From: Verticillium longisporum
Lineage: Eukaryota > Ascomycota > Sordariomycetes > Glomerellales > Plectosphaerellaceae
Reading direction: 5' to 3'
DNA length: 64,000 bases
Assembly (NCBI GenBank): GCA_019188255.1
Contig: JAETXT010000007.1
Span: 3,348,001 to 3,412,000 of the forward strand
Position 1 is the stretch's first letter; every line of letters begins with the position of its first letter. Positions 12,927 to 24,950 of this stretch are shown here, piece after piece. The notes beneath the pieces were generated by a model. The model saw nothing but the letters and a program-made list of their open reading frames with translations, was not told the origin of the DNA and searched no databases. The position numbers were made by a program, and so were the translations under genes.

Positions 12927-14430
12927 TCGGCGAACTCTTTCACTCGCCGAAATGCAAACGGAGTCTTTCTTCGGACACCAATCCATACAATGCTCATGAA
13001 AAGGGGATCACTTGGACATTACGTACCTCGGCTGAGGACCGACGGAGTTAATCATTTCTGGGACCTGGAGTCACGGAGGAAGGGGCTGAATCTTATACCA
13101 CGGATGAGCGCCGAGGCTGAATCGGGCAAGAGACGGAATGTTTTATCGTAGTTGTGCCAGAATCTCAGCATGCACAGCTTTGACGCTTGGGACCAAATCT
13201 TGCTGTATCGAAAGTGACATGTTGCCAGCATGGCGTCTCACTCGGCTCACGGGTCTTGGCTATTCTGGGATGTCGAGACAACCACCACGGCCGCGTTTGT
13301 ACCGTCAAATATCAGACTATCTCCTTCAAGGTCGAAGTGGAACCAGATCCGACTCCAGCAGGCTTGCGAGCACGGTCGATCTAGCTAGTCGAAGCCAAGT
13401 CTCGAGCTCGAGCCACGACTTTCGTGACCCCCTGATCCGTTTCATCCACACCACCCCAGACTGTCTCGTGCGCATGGAAGGAATGCAAAACTTCCAACAG
13501 CGTGTGCGGTAGCCGGCTCGCCACAGAGGACGATTTCCTCTGCTTGGGGCGGCGTGGAATGGCGCGAAGTATTCTTTGCTCATTGAGGGTGCTCGCACGC
13601 GGTATTGCATGGTTCCCTACCGAGACCGTTGCACGCGCATCTCGAAGTCGTGGTGTCCGCGTGAATCGTGCGAGTAGAGTTCTGTGCCATTTATTCCTCG
13701 AGTCAGTTGTTTAGTGTTTTCCCCTCCTTGTTGGCCTCTCGTACGTCAGCAGCAATCTTGTAAGGGAGTCCACCGGGAAGGCTGTTCCCTATCGTTGAAC
13801 CCCGGTGATGATGCGTCACTAGGATGGCTGGGTAGCAACCACGACTTGGGAACCCACCGGATACTCCCATGTCCAAAGTATACAAGCCTCCGTGGTAAGA
13901 CCGTGTACAAGTATCGCAAGAGTCTCCCCAATCTGGACGTTCGAATACAGGGGTTGACCTTGTTCGTCCGAACTTCTGTGCGCTTCAGACAGCCTCAAGT
14001 CATGCCCATCACGGCACCCGTCTCAGAATCACTCCTCATTCGACTTGCAGCGAGACTCTTTGTCGACAAGCTCGTCTCGAAAACCTACTGGCACTGCGAG
14101 CAACGGCTCCGAGGACCTAGCGCCATGACAGGTGTGTCGGATGGAGCGTGATTCGAGGGATTACTGTATGATAGAGTTTCTGAACCGCGTACAAGGTCAT
14201 TTAAGTTCTCATCGTTCCCTCATACCCTGCAGCCAACCCTGTCATTCCCCTTGGTTTCGTTTCCATGGTATGCTTTCCATTCTCTATAGTGTGAAATCGC
14301 AGAGTTGTGTCCCCAAAAGTACTTGAAGCTTCTCTCTCTCTTTGACTCTTAGACTCGCCCTTGCAACTGCACATCTTTGCGGACAGCTCGAGCGGCACCG
14401 CACCGACAGACCCGCACCAGGACCGCGAAT
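12927..14430. other. Intergenic, no gene seen
   Basis: About 1.5 kb between the RBR ligase stop and the MFS transporter start. A 155-codon open frame on the + strand (13684-14151) has no recognisable domain and is not called. A CT-rich tract just before 14340 probably belongs to the transporter promoter. Confidence 0.5.
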
Positions 14431-16460
14431 ATGAACTACGATCAGAGATTCTCAGAGTCGACTGAAAAGCTGGCACCACTAGCGAGGATTGAGTCACCCG
14501 ATGCCCTGGTGGTAGGGACGACTCAGCTCTTCGAGGGGGGCCAGATCCGGTACATTCCCATGCCCACGCCGGATCCCAAGGACCCCCTGAACCTGCCAAA
14601 CTGGAGGAAATGGCTCGCCATCGGCGCGCTCTGCTTCTGTGAGTCCAACGAAACGGATGCTTACCGCCCAGTGTCAACAACTCGAAAATGACGGCGGAAG
14701 ACTGACGAGTTGATAGTTGGCGCGCTGGCGCTCTCGGCCGAAGCCATCGTCGGCGCCCTCGTCCCCGTTTTTGTCCTCGAGTACACGGGCATTGATCCCA
14801 AGATTCTCGGGCAGATCGACATCAACCTATTCGTTCCGCCTGGCCAGGTGAACCTCAACCCGCTTGATATCCTCTCCGGCCTCGGCGGACCGCCGTTGTC
14901 CAAGGTTGCGCTCTTGGCCTCGCTGCCGCTGCTCGTCAATGGCATCAGCTCGTTCTTCCTCGTGCCGCTTTCCATCGCCATCGGCCGTCGTCCCGTGCTT
15001 CTGCTCGCCGGCGCGTGCGCCTGGGCTGGCGGTCTCTGGGCTGGCTTCTCGACTAGTCTCGACAGTCATATCGCCGCTCGCTGCTTCCAGGGATTGGGCG
15101 CCGGTGCCGTGGAGGCGCTGATCCCGCTGATTGTGCAGGACTTTATGTTCATCCATCAGCGAAACAAAGCCATTGCCTCCATTGGCGCATCTCAAGGCTT
15201 GATCATTGTCAGCTTGGGTATTGCCAGGTGAGAAAGCCTAGCAGCGTCGATCTCTTTCAGGCATCCATCTAACCTTCTGGCAGCCCCATCATCGTAGCCA
15301 GGATCGACTGGCGTTTCATTTACTATCTCACCTCGGGTGTTGCCATAATGGCCTGGATCGGCATCATCTTCCTCGTGCCTGAGACGCGATGGGTCCGCAG
15401 CGCCGACGAGCTTGGTACGTTTACGCTAACCACCCCCCTCGTGCTCCCTCTCCCATCTTGTGCCCAGGCTGACTTCAAGCCCCCTCCCCCAGCCGGTAAG
15501 GAAGTCTACCTCCTGCAGCCAGGTGAGACGCGTCCCCGCCTCGACGTGGCAGCCTTCGGCCCGCGCACAAACCAGACCGACTTTGGCATGCTGCACTGCG
15601 GCACCGAGTGGAACCTCGCCTCCAAGTCGATGTGGGAGACGCTCAAGACGACGCTGTTCCCCAACGTCCTCTGGGTCATCGCCATCAGCTCGCTCCTCGT
15701 CTCCATCCAGGGCGCCGCCGGCCAGGTCGGCTCCTCCGTCCTCATCGCCGCCGGCTGGGACTTTGAGAAGCTCGGCATCGCCGTCGTGCCCCTCGTCGTC
15801 GCGAGCCCCTTTGTCTGGCTCTTTGGCGGCTACGTCGCCGACCTCATCTCCAACGCCCACGCCCGCCGCAACGGCGGCCGGCGCGAGCCCGAGGCCCACC
15901 TCCTCAGCCTCATCGTGCCCCTCGTCGCCGGCATCGTCGGCGCCTTCCTCTTCGGCTACGCCGCGCAGAACGTCCGCACCCTGCCCAGCATTGTCGTGCT
16001 CGTCGCCATCTTCTTCATCGGCTTCGGCTTCCTGACCGCCAACACCATCTTTGCCGTCTATCTCGTCGAGAGCTATCCTCAGTTTGCAGGGTCAGTCTCC
16101 TCTTTCCGTTTTCTTCCTCTGCGGCATTCTGCCTTGAAGCTCCCCTCTGTCAATATTTCTTTACTCAAAACATAGTATACTAACACGCACTTCAGACCCG
16201 TGCTCGTCAACGTCTCCTCCATTCGCCTCATCATCGGCTTCGCCATGTCGTTCCGTGTCACGGACTGGATCCAGGACCTGGGCTTCATGGTCAACTTTGC
16301 CATCTACAGCGGCGCCCTCGCGGCTGTCGCCCTGCTGCTGCCGGCCATGTACATCTACGGCAAACGCATCCGCGAGTGGACCGGCGGCCGCCTGGAGGCG
16401 CGCGTCGTCAACAACGTGGATGATGACAAGGACTGGAAGGCCGACGTGGGGAGGAGCTAG
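14431..16460 (+). CDS. MFS (DHA1-type) transporter
   Basis: Plasma-membrane-type major facilitator; substrate unknown. Five exons: 14431-14638, 14717-15227, 15284-15414, 15493-16090, 16196-16460, giving about 570 residues with no frame problem. Introns are 78, 56, 78, 105 nt; the last has a clear ACTAAC branch box. The third intron could be read through, but splicing to the CCCCCAG acceptor at 15492 gives the expected continuation RSADELAGKEVYLLQPGE. The cytosolic N-terminus has the PDPKDPLNLPNWRKW signature seen in fungal drug/proton antiporters. About 12 hydrophobic segments follow, for example LPLLVNGISSFFLVPLSIAI, and the motif-A-like IGRRPVLL. A long central loop (ETRPRL region) separates the two halves. 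The family call is safe; a specific role is not. Confidence 0.87.
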
Positions 16461-16810
16461 AGGGAGCGCCATGCCGGTGCCGGTGGTGTGTCCGATGACA
16501 CGAGCTTTAGGGATATACGTGCTAGGTGGTGAATGGCGTTGCTTTTACAATTGGGTCTGTGCTCGCGTGTTGTCTGTTTCATTTCGTAAGAGAGGAATTC
16601 TCGAAAGAAACAGGAGTGTGCTTTAGACCGCTAGCCACTTGACGTGGTCGTAGACTATGTGTTTTCTTACTACAAGCGAGATTATGTACTCGTTCACCCA
16701 ATTTCATTTTCTTGATTTTAGCAACACACCTGGCCTGAATATCTGTGGTAATATTCCAAGCTCCTCTCCAGTCTCCGCTTTTCCTCAGGCGAGAATGTGA
16801 TCCATGACAT
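16461..16810. other. Convergent 3' regions
   Basis: 350 bp between the stop codons of the transporter (+) and the 494-aa protein (-). AT-richer than its neighbours, as expected for 3' UTR and termination sequence. No gene seen. Confidence 0.5.
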
Positions 16811-18295
16811 TTAGTCGACGTCTTCCATGCGAGCAATGAGTTCCTGGTGCTGCTGCAGGCGTGACTTTTCGATGTGCTGGTGATGATGGGCCTGGTTCGA
16901 CTTGACCGCGGCCTCCTGCGTGCGTTGGGCCTGGGCCGCCTTCTGCTTCTCCGACATGGCTTTCATCGCATGCTCATCGGCAAGCTTCACCTTGCTCATG
17001 TAGTCGACCAAGGCACCGAGGTACTCGTTCGCTTGGTTCACCTCAAATTTGACGTTGGCGCCCGCCGGAAAGGCAAAGGGCTGGTGGAGGTTAGCGTACA
17101 TCTTCCGCTCCTCGTCGGTCCAGTGAGGCGGGCCAGACAGCCCTCCGCCACCGTGGGACACCATCCAGGTGAAGCTCTCTGACATGAGCCTCTTTTCCTG
17201 TTCGGTCCAGTCGCTCTCTGGGTACTGCTCGATGGCCATCTCGTAGACCTTTCTGACATTGCTCTGAAACTCTAGCAGGATATCTGTAGGGACCTTTCCG
17301 CGCATCCCACTCGAGAGCCAATGGGCCAGCTCATCGATGTGGGAGCATGGACAGGCCTGCGCCGGGCCTGCGACTTTGGCATCAGGCTTGCCCTTGGACT
17401 GCTGCTCGACCAATTTGGCGCGGACTTTGGCGACCTCTTCGATCTGCTCTCTCTTGACTCTGGCGACGGCGACGAGGGCTACCTGGCCGTCCAGCTGGTT
17501 CTTCATATACTTGCCGATGTGCTTGTAGAAGTAGGTAGGCTCGAGCTGGTAGATGGTGTAGCGGATCAGGCTCAGACAGCGATGGTAGACCTCGACATGG
17601 TGCTCCTCGAGCGGCTCGCACACGTCCTTGCAGCCGCAGTGACCCTTGATGGGACCCCAATCAGGCCAGGTGATCTTGTCCCCCGGCATCATGGGCAGCA
17701 TGTAGACAGGAGCACCCCATGGGTTGTTATCTTCGAGAGCCACAATGGCAGGCACAAAGGTGGACTCAAACTGCTCGGGCGGCATCTGCTGCGCGGCGTG
17801 GATATCGCGGTGCATGGCCAACAGGACAGCAGCGAGGATCTGGCCGCGCCGTTTGGGGTCACCGAGCTGCTCCTTCTGGGCCTTTTGGGAGCGGACGGCA
17901 CTCCAAGATATCTTGTACTTGTCTTGGATCTTCTGGAGCGTGTCGGGTAGCACAGAACGGGTCTTTTCGTTGAACAGAAAGGCAAGCGCCCAGATGCAGG
18001 CAACTTCCTCGCGGGTCTTGTCGCCCGGCTTGCACCCAGGCTCTGGGACGCCGAGGAGAGCGAAAGCGGCAGGCACGTACTTTAAGACTGGGCCGCTCAC
18101 GGCTATGGTGCGCAGGTTGCAAAGACTGTGGCCGAAGCCAAGATAGCCCGCCAGCATTGCCTCATCGTTATGGATATATCTGTGGAAGATGGGTTTGGGG
18201 TCGGCCACAACTGTTGGGCGATAGTCGGACATGTCGGCAATAGGGCCACGTTCGATGGCTACGTGAGCCGAGCTCATGCATGTGTCGGATGCCAT
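16811..18295 (-). CDS. Conserved-looking hypothetical protein, 494 aa, single exon
   Basis: I do not recognise this protein. It is an intact single reading frame starting at ATG 18295; an alternative in-frame ATG at 18232 would remove 21 residues. No signal peptide or membrane segment is evident. A Trp- and Pro-rich middle (NPWGAPVYMLPMMPGDKITW), a Cys/His-rich spot (GHCGCKDVCEPLEEHH) and a second Cys cluster (ACPCSH) could bind metal. The C-terminus, about residues 420-494, is Lys/Gln/His-rich and predicted helical or coiled coil. Codon use and length support a real gene, with its own promoter in 18296-19032. It is transcribed convergently with the MFS gene. No function is proposed. Confidence 0.75.
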   Translation of the reverse strand: MASDTCMSSAHVAIERGPIADMSDYRPTVVADPKPIFHRYIHNDEAMLAGYLGFGHSLCNLRTIAVSGPVLKYVPAAFALLGVPEPGCKPGDKTREEVACIWALAFLFNEKTRSVLPDTLQKIQDKYKISWSAVRSQKAQKEQLGDPKRRGQILAAVLLAMHRDIHAAQQMPPEQFESTFVPAIVALEDNNPWGAPVYMLPMMPGDKITWPDWGPIKGHCGCKDVCEPLEEHHVEVYHRCLSLIRYTIYQLEPTYFYKHIGKYMKNQLDGQVALVAVARVKREQIEEVAKVRAKLVEQQSKGKPDAKVAGPAQACPCSHIDELAHWLSSGMRGKVPTDILLEFQSNVRKVYEMAIEQYPESDWTEQEKRLMSESFTWMVSHGGGGLSGPPHWTDEERKMYANLHQPFAFPAGANVKFEVNQANEYLGALVDYMSKVKLADEHAMKAMSEKQKAAQAQRTQEAAVKSNQAHHHQHIEKSRLQQHQELIARMEDVD

Positions 18296-19032
18296 GACTT
18301 GGGAGCTCTCAAGTTACGAAGATGTGTGAGAAGTGCAGGAGGCAGGCAGGCTGCGTGATGTATCTGACGGCTTAACGTCAGCGGTGCGAAGATATCTCAG
18401 AGGAGGTATCTGTTGCGTCTGTTGGCATGCGGCCTGCGTATTCGTTGAAGATGCCTGTAAAGTCTGCGTCCACCGAGGAAGGCGATGTGGGAAGACGATG
18501 TGGGAAGAAGGATGTGGGAAGAAGCCAGAAGGGAACGACAGATGCCTTGTTGGAGGAGAGAGGTATGCGTGACTGCTCCTCCTAGGCAACAGGACGTCAA
18601 ACAGAGGAAGGAGCGGCCTGCTCAAAACAACTCTGCCGACAGGAAGGCACGAGGTCCGCGTCTCTGCTCGCTGACCTCTTTCCTTGCATCGTGCTATCTC
18701 CTCACCTAACATTAGCACACAGCAACCATTCACTGACCAAATATACGCGAGTCGATAACCTGTTCTGGTGAAGTGTCAATGATGCCTTTTATTTCGAATA
18801 TTCAAACATCTGGTAAAAAGAAGCCCACAAACGAAACCAACGGCGCAACTGCCAGAGGTTGCTGCTTTTCTGGGCCATTAAAGCCTGCAACCCCTCCGCC
18901 GCACCCAAAACGCCCGATCCCCTTCTATCAGTTCCCATGTTGCCTGACTTGTCTCACAACGCGCAGCAGCGGTTGTGTTCACTCGACCCAGCCAAAACGA
19001 CAGAAAGCGCCAACAAAAAAAAAAAAGACGCC
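18296..19032. other. Intergenic, no gene seen
   Basis: Promoter side of the 494-aa protein and 3' side of the SH3-protein gene. Open frames here are short and low-complexity. Confidence 0.5.
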
Positions 19033-19661
19033 TCAGAAGATGCTGTTGACAAGGTTGCCACCGAGCGTGGCACCCGCACCAAAAATGGCCGCATTGCCAA
19101 GCTTCTTGCCAAACTTCTCACCATACTCCTTCGCCTTGCCGGCGCCGTCCTTGTGCTGCCCGTCTGCCGGCGCGCTCTGCTGGTTGGCAACGGCCGACGG
19201 CGGCGTGTCCGAGTTGTAGGGGTTCTGCTGGGGCGGCGGGCCCGCGGGCTGGCCGTACTGCGGCTGGGGCGGCGCGTACTGGTGCTGCTGGGGCGGCGGC
19301 CAGAGCTGCTGCGTCGGCGGCTGGTTGTGGTAGCCCGGCTGCTGGGGCGCGGCGTAGGCGGCGCGGTCTTGCGGCGGCGGCGGCGCGGCCTCGACGGCGA
19401 CGTACGTCTTGGGGAAGATGCCCTCGGCGCCGGTGCGAGAGTTGCGGCCCATCCACCAGTCGGCGTTCATGTACTCGTGCACGGCAATCTTGTCGTCGCG
19501 CTCGAAGGAGAGGTCGCGCGAGTCGGCCGCCTGGTAGCGGTAGAGAGCACGGGCGTGGGCGAGGATGGGCTTGGACGGGGGAGGCGGGGGGCCGGGCGGA
19601 GGGGCAGCGGCGCCGCCCGTCGAGTTGGCGTAGGAGGGAGGCGCCGGCGAAGGGCTCGCCC

Positions 19662-19699
<38 letters not shown>

Positions 19700-20060
19700 G
19701 TGCCGATGTTCATGTTGGCCATGGCCTCGGTCGGAGGTGGTGCCGCGGGGCTTGCAGCCTGGGAAGGTGTTGCGCGGGCGGGCGCGCTGCCGCCGCCGCC
19801 TCGAAGGGGGGCTTCGGCGGGGAGCATGGAGTGAATGTTCTCGTAGGCATCGTCGTCGATGACACCCTTTTCGAGGAGGTTCTCGAGTTCCTAGGCCATG
19901 TCAGCTCTGGTCATTGAATTGATCGATCGCGGGGTTCATCGCAGGGCTGAAGATGGCGGCGACCAGGGTCATGGGGCTGAGGGGTGGGCTGTTGCCTACG
20001 TACGTTCTTGATGGTCCGGATCGACCGGTTGGTCTCCATGATTGTCTGGCGGTCAGCCAT
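19033..20060 (-). CDS. SH3-domain protein of the Lsb1/Pin3 family
   Basis: Small SH3 adaptor; the yeast relatives Lsb1 and Lsb2/Pin3 bind Las17/WASP at actin patches and modulate prion formation. Two exons: 20004-20060 (MADRQTIMETNRSIRTIKN) and 19033-19890, with a 113-nt phase-0 intron (19891-20003, GTACGT donor, CTAG acceptor). About 304 residues. The N-terminal helix ends in ELENLLEKGVIDDDAYENI, typical of the family. Then come a 12-Gln run encoded by CAG repeats, a Pro-rich linker, and the SH3 domain (ARALYRYQAADSRDLSFERD ... DWWMGRNSRTGAEGIFPKTYV). A Gln/Pro/Tyr-rich prion-like segment and a Gly/Ala-rich hydrophobic C-terminus follow. Family assignment is strong. Confidence 0.88.
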
Positions 20061-21047
20061 GATGGCGGTTGGTCCAAGGCCTTTTGTGTGCGCTTTGTTT
20101 TCTCTGGTGTTTTTTTTTCTCGCCTGTGGAAGGGTTCCTTGTGTGCTGTGAGCGATGCCGTAGCAGGGTGCTTTGCTGTTGGGAGTTGGGGAGGAGGGAA
20201 AAGAGTCGACAGCGTTTGAATGTTCGGGTCGAAGACGTGCTAGGCAGTACCTGCCTAGTTACTAAGTGGGCGAGCCACGTACCGCAACGGGGAATACGAC
20301 AGAACGAACACGCCAACACCGGCACAGACCGCCCGATGCCCAGTCGGCTCGCTAGGTCAGTCTAGAGTCGAGAGAATTGGGGGCAACACGGCAGACAAGG
20401 CGGCGGAGGCGGAGCCCTGTTGTGTCCCGTCTGTTGGCCTTGTCTGACCTCGATGGCTGTGAAACTGGATCAGTCACAGAGGCGGAAGTGAGCCTGACGG
20501 ACCCGAGAGACCGCCCAGCGACAGCGGATAGTGGCCACAGGGGCTGGGGGGGTCGACCAAGCCCCTAAGGAACCCCGAAGCACCCCTGGAAAGCGGCGCC
20601 ACCGCCTGTCAGTCCCATTGGATCATGCCGCGGGCTGCCCCGCGCTGCCACAGTACGAATGAGGCTCCTCAGCATCCGTGGGGCCGATGCAGGCCTCGTC
20701 AGCTCCCCCCTTCTGGCTTCTGGGCCAAGGAGTCTCTCGAGAACCGGGAGCCACTCGGGGCGACACTTCGCGTTGCACAAGTGCTGGGATGCACATGTGC
20801 ACATGGTACACACGGGGCCACTGTGTACCTTGCCTGGTTTTCCATTTGCGATGCAAGGCACGCCGGCGCAACGGACCAGATGGTGTAGTTAGTCAGCTGA
20901 GATCACGGCACAGCAAAATCACTCCCTAGGTAGCTTCAGTAGTAGGTCAAATGACGATGAACAGACATCCAATTTCCATGATCAAACATCTATCCTAGCC
21001 ACCTCGTCGCACACTTGACGCTGCTTTTCCCTCGTACGCACGCACAC
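20061..21047. other. Intergenic, no gene seen
   Basis: About 1 kb upstream of the SH3-protein start and downstream of the methylcitrate dehydratase stop. No convincing open frame; CT/T runs near 20105 fit a 5' leader of the SH3 gene. Confidence 0.5.
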
Positions 21048-22953
21048 TTAGATGAACTTGCTGTCCTTGCTGACGTACAGATCAACGTACTCGTCGACGG
21101 GCGTCGACTCGAGCTTCTGCTGGTCGAGGCCGAGCTCGACGAGCTGCTTGACCTTGTTCTCGCTAAAGTGGGGGGCCAGGTGCCTCTGGTACTTCTTGAG
21201 GATCTCGGGCTTGGCCTCCTCGCGACGCAGGCGGTGGCCGAGGGGCGCCTCGACGACGACCTCCTCGAGCACGGTGCCGTCGTTGAGCTCGACGGTCAGG
21301 GCGTTGGAGATGGTGCGCAGGGCGGGGTCGTGGTAGTCCTTGGTGAACTGGGGGTCCTCGACGCACTTGAAGCGCTTGCGCAGCGACTCGACCATCTCGG
21401 ACGTGGCGGCCTCGCTGCCGTCGGGGTAGTCGGTGGCCTCGAGGCGGCCAAAGACGAGCATGACGGAGCACATGTACTGGATGCAGTGGTCGCGGTCGGC
21501 AAAGTTGTCCATGGGCTTGAACTGCTTGTCGATGATGCGGATGCAGGCCTCGTGGGTGCGGCACGTGATGCCCTTGATGTCGGCGGCCGACTTGCCGAGG
21601 GCCTGGAGCTGGCCGTAGATCTTCTCCGACGCCTCGACGGCCGTCTGCGAGTGGAACTCGGCCGGGTACGAGACCTTGAAGAGGACGTTCTCCATGACGT
21701 AGCTGCCGTAGGGGCGCTGGAACTCAAACTTCTTGCCCTTGAAGAGCACGTCGTAGAAGCCCCAGACGGGCGCCGACAGCACCGTCGGCACGCCCTGCTC
21801 GCCCTTGAGCACCTTGAGCGCGAGGTTGACGGCGCGCTGGCAGGCGTCGCCGGCCGCCCACGACTTGCGCGACATGGTGTTGGGCGAGTGGCGGTAGGTG
21901 CGCAGGCTCTGGCCGTCGACCCAGGCCTGGGTGACGGCGTCGGCAATCTGCTTCTCGCCGAGGCCGAGCATCTTGGACACGACGGCCGTGCTGGCCACCT
22001 TGACGAGCACGACGTGGTCGAGGCCGACCTTGTTGTACGAGTTGAGCAGCGCCAGGCAGCCCTGGATCTCGTGGGCCTTGATCATGGCCTCGAGCACGTC
22101 GCGGATGGTGAACTGCTTACCGTTGGCGAGGTTGCCGCCGGCCTTGTTGGTGCGCGTGATCCAGTCGGCGACGGCGAGGATGGCGCCGAGGTTGTCTGAG
22201 GGGTGACCCCACTCGGCCGCGAGCCAGCAGTCGTTGTAGTCGAGCCAGCGGATCATGGCGCCAATGTTGAAGGCCGCGTTGACGGGGTCAAGCTGGAAGT
22301 CGGTGCCGGGCACCTTGGGGCCGTTGGGCACCGTGGTGCCGGGGACGATGGGGCCCAGCAGCTTGGTGCACTCCTTGAAGCGCAGACCCTCGAGGCCGCA
22401 GCCGAGGGTGTCGAGGAAGACCCATCGCGCCGTGTCGAACTGTGCGTCGGTGGTCAGTAGATGCAAGGAAAATATTATGTCTGTGAAGAGGCGGGAGGTT
22501 TGAGATTTTTCATCTTTTTTTCGGGGGGGTTTAAAAAAAAAAAGAGAGAGAACATGTTCAGGCAGGGCAGGCAGGGACGGCGGCCGAAGGAGGGGTAACC
22601 GGGTAACCGGTGACAGTGCAGAGGGGGCAGGGGCGGCGGCGACGACAGTGACATACAGCTAGCTCCGAGTCGACCTTGTAGTTCTGGACATAGTTGGCAA
22701 TGTCGTTGATCTCGGGATCGTACTCTCTGGGTTCGGAAGACATGGCTGGGGCACCGCTCTGTCTGGCAGCAGCGGTCGAGAAGTTGTGTGCGGAGGAGGG
22801 AGAAGAAGAGGAGGAAGTGCGGGCAGACGCGGTGGAGGCGTTGAGGTGGGTGGAGGCGAGGCCGGCACGGAGGGGAGCTGCGAGGCGGACGGTCTGCGAT
22901 GGCAAGCGCAGCGATCTCGTGGCAGTCCTGATGCTGCGGTTGACGGTGGACAT
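21048..22953 (-). CDS. prpD: 2-methylcitrate dehydratase, mitochondrial (MmgE/PrpD family)
   Basis: Dehydrates 2-methylcitrate to 2-methyl-cis-aconitate in the methylcitrate cycle that removes propionyl-CoA; expected in the mitochondrial matrix. Exon 1 is 22657-22953 (99 codons) and exon 2 is 21048-22439, with a 217-nt phase-0 intron (GTATGT donor, ACAG acceptor). About 562 residues. The first ~70 residues are Arg/Ser/Ala-rich with few acids (MSTVNRSIRTATRSLRLPSQ), a typical matrix-targeting peptide. The mature protein begins near YDPEINDIANYVQNYKVDSE. PrpD landmarks include ARWVFLDTLGCGLEGL, WLDYNDCWLAAEWGHPSDNL and RTYRHSPNTMSRKSWAAGDA. Length and frame are normal. No other methylcitrate-cycle gene is in the window. 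Confidence 0.92.
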
Positions 22954-23200
22954 GATTCGTCTCGGCAGAGGAGGCGAGGTGGAGGGGGCGCAGAGGAGGT
23001 CAATTGGGGGACTATCGACGGCAAGCTGCTCGCTCGACGTGACCTCGGCGGCGCAATGGGTATAGGGAGAGGTGGAGAGAGGGATGTGAATGAAGGCAGG
23101 TTGCGGCGCGAGATTCACGTCGAGGAGAAGAATATATTTGGGCTCGGCTCAAACAGGTCCAAGGCGGTGGTCACTACGGGTTCCAGGGGGGGAGGGGTAA

Positions 23201-23290
23201 GCCTTGAGCCTTGAGCCTTGAGCCTTGAGCCTTGAGCCTTGAGCCTTGAGCCTTGGGCCTTGGGCCTTGGGCCTTGGACCTTGGACCTTG
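23201..23290 (+). repeat. Heptamer tandem repeat GCCTTGA/GCCTTGG
   Basis: About 12-13 head-to-tail copies of a 7-bp unit. The first block is GCCTTGA, the next GCCTTGG, then GACCTTG-like, showing stepwise divergence across the array. It lies ~250 bp upstream of the prpD start. Confidence 0.9.
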
Positions 23291-24775
23291 GGGGGTTGGG
23301 GGTTGGGAGGGGGGGTGGGGACCGTACCTGGGGGCGCACGAGCAGGGGAATTGCTTTACCGTGGGCTGCCGAGCCTCGAGGACCATTAAGAGCCACTTTG
23401 ATCCGAGGTTGTCTGCGCTACGAGGGGTATACCCGTTTGAGCGGTGCTTCTGAGGCTTCTGATGCTTCTGATGCGGAGAGAGACCCTATGGTTAGTTGCA
23501 TGTGGGGTATGCTGCTTCCGGTGATAGCCGCGGCGTGTTTCTGTAGTCCCAACCTTGATGAACTTTTTTTGTTGACCATCTACTTAGTAGCTTGGGTCGT
23601 CAGGTTTTACATTCATTCTTGACCAATTTGCGCTTGATCGCAAGCATGTAGGTCGTGTCCCAGCTGAAGGCTACGTAAGGTGGGAACCCACAATGGAATT
23701 GCTGTGAATTGAAGGATGGCCAGCTCCATGAACTGGCTGCATAACCCATATACCGCTCAAACCAGTACAGCCACTCCCTCAATCGTTTGATCCATTTTAT
23801 CTTATCGCCGAGCTCGGAGCTACGCATCTTGGTGTCTGCTTTCCCCCGGCTCCCCCGGCTCCCCCGCCATTCGCTTGATGGAGATCCGAGGTCATCACGA
23901 ATGTTGAACGCCAGCAAGACGCGGATCGTCCGTAGGACCGAAGCTACTTTGCTTGCATACGCTGATCGAACTCGGCATCATGGTGTCTTTCTCGATCTTG
24001 TGTCGATACTCATCTGCCTGGCATCATGTAATAAATCATGATGAGCTGGGTCCGACAAGACATGGCCAGACGGACAACATGTATGACTATAGCCTCCCTC
24101 AACTCACGCATTCAACCCGTCGATGGAATGGCATATCCCGTGATGGTGGGCATCGGCACAAGCCAAAATGAAGCATATCGTCCTGAGAGTCAAATGTGGC
24201 AGGCGCCTCGGGCCACAGAGTATGGAAGGCAGTGCCTTTGATGGAGTAACCTTTTTGTTGGACGACGTGTCAAACCTTGAGGGCCCAGGTTTTGGCAGGC
24301 ACTCTTCTGATGCTCGTTTGCTTTGAAGACTGGTCACGTCCGCTGTCCGCTTCTCGCTTGCTTCTGCAACAATCAGAATGACATTGAAGAAACTCCTCTG
24401 GACTTTGTTTGAATCAACAAGGCGGCGACCGCTCAATAAAGGCAACACATGAAGAATATCCGATCACTAACACCCTCTACCGTGGCAACCGAACATTGAA
24501 AGAGACAATACGACAAGGCCGCCTTGTCCGCCAGCTTCATTCACCACTGTTGGCATTTGGTTGGCAAACACCATCATCACAGGCACCGTGACTTGCCCAT
24601 TCGCCTCACCTCATAGCCAGTACTGTCAGCCCTGCAGCAGGATCAGTCAGCGCACCCTCACACCATCCCACGCCGGAAGTCTCTCTCGACCACCGGCTGC
24701 GATTCAGCGTTGCACCAGTGAGACGGCAGCAGAAAGCGAGCGACCTGTCCATCTCCCGCTTTCATTACCTACAGG

Positions 24776-24785
24776 TACCTAGGTA
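24776..24785. repeat. TACCTAGGTA palindrome, copy 2
   Basis: Perfect palindrome about 320 bp upstream of the EAF start, flanked by further GGTAGG/GGTAAGG half-sites. Confidence 0.85.
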
Positions 24786-24900
24786 GGCTTGGTAGGTAAG
24801 GTACGAAAGGACCACGAGGGTGGGAGCCCAGCACTGATGGCCCCCATGGCACCCCACCCGGCTGCGTCTAGTGGTGCGGATCTTGTCTCCAGGGGCCCGA

Positions 24901-24950
24901 CCCCTACAAATACCCCTACAAGCACCCCTACAAGCATCCCTACAAGCACC
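24901..24950 (+). repeat. 12-bp tandem repeat (CCCCTACAAGCA)
   Basis: Four imperfect copies. It is in frame with the EAF gene and would encode a Thr/Pro-rich repeat if translation began at the upstream ATG 24837. Confidence 0.8.

Noticed and set aside
15415..15467. Alternative 53-nt intron in the MFS gene ending at GCCCAG
   Set aside because: Joining there gives an immediate TGA; the acceptor at 15492 keeps the frame and yields a family-like sequence.
18859..19917. 352-codon + strand open frame rich in Arg/Leu/Val
   Set aside because: Antisense shadow of the GC-rich SH3-protein gene, which has a recognisable domain and correct splice sites.
21015..22199. 394-codon + strand open frame
   Set aside because: Antisense shadow of 2-methylcitrate dehydratase.
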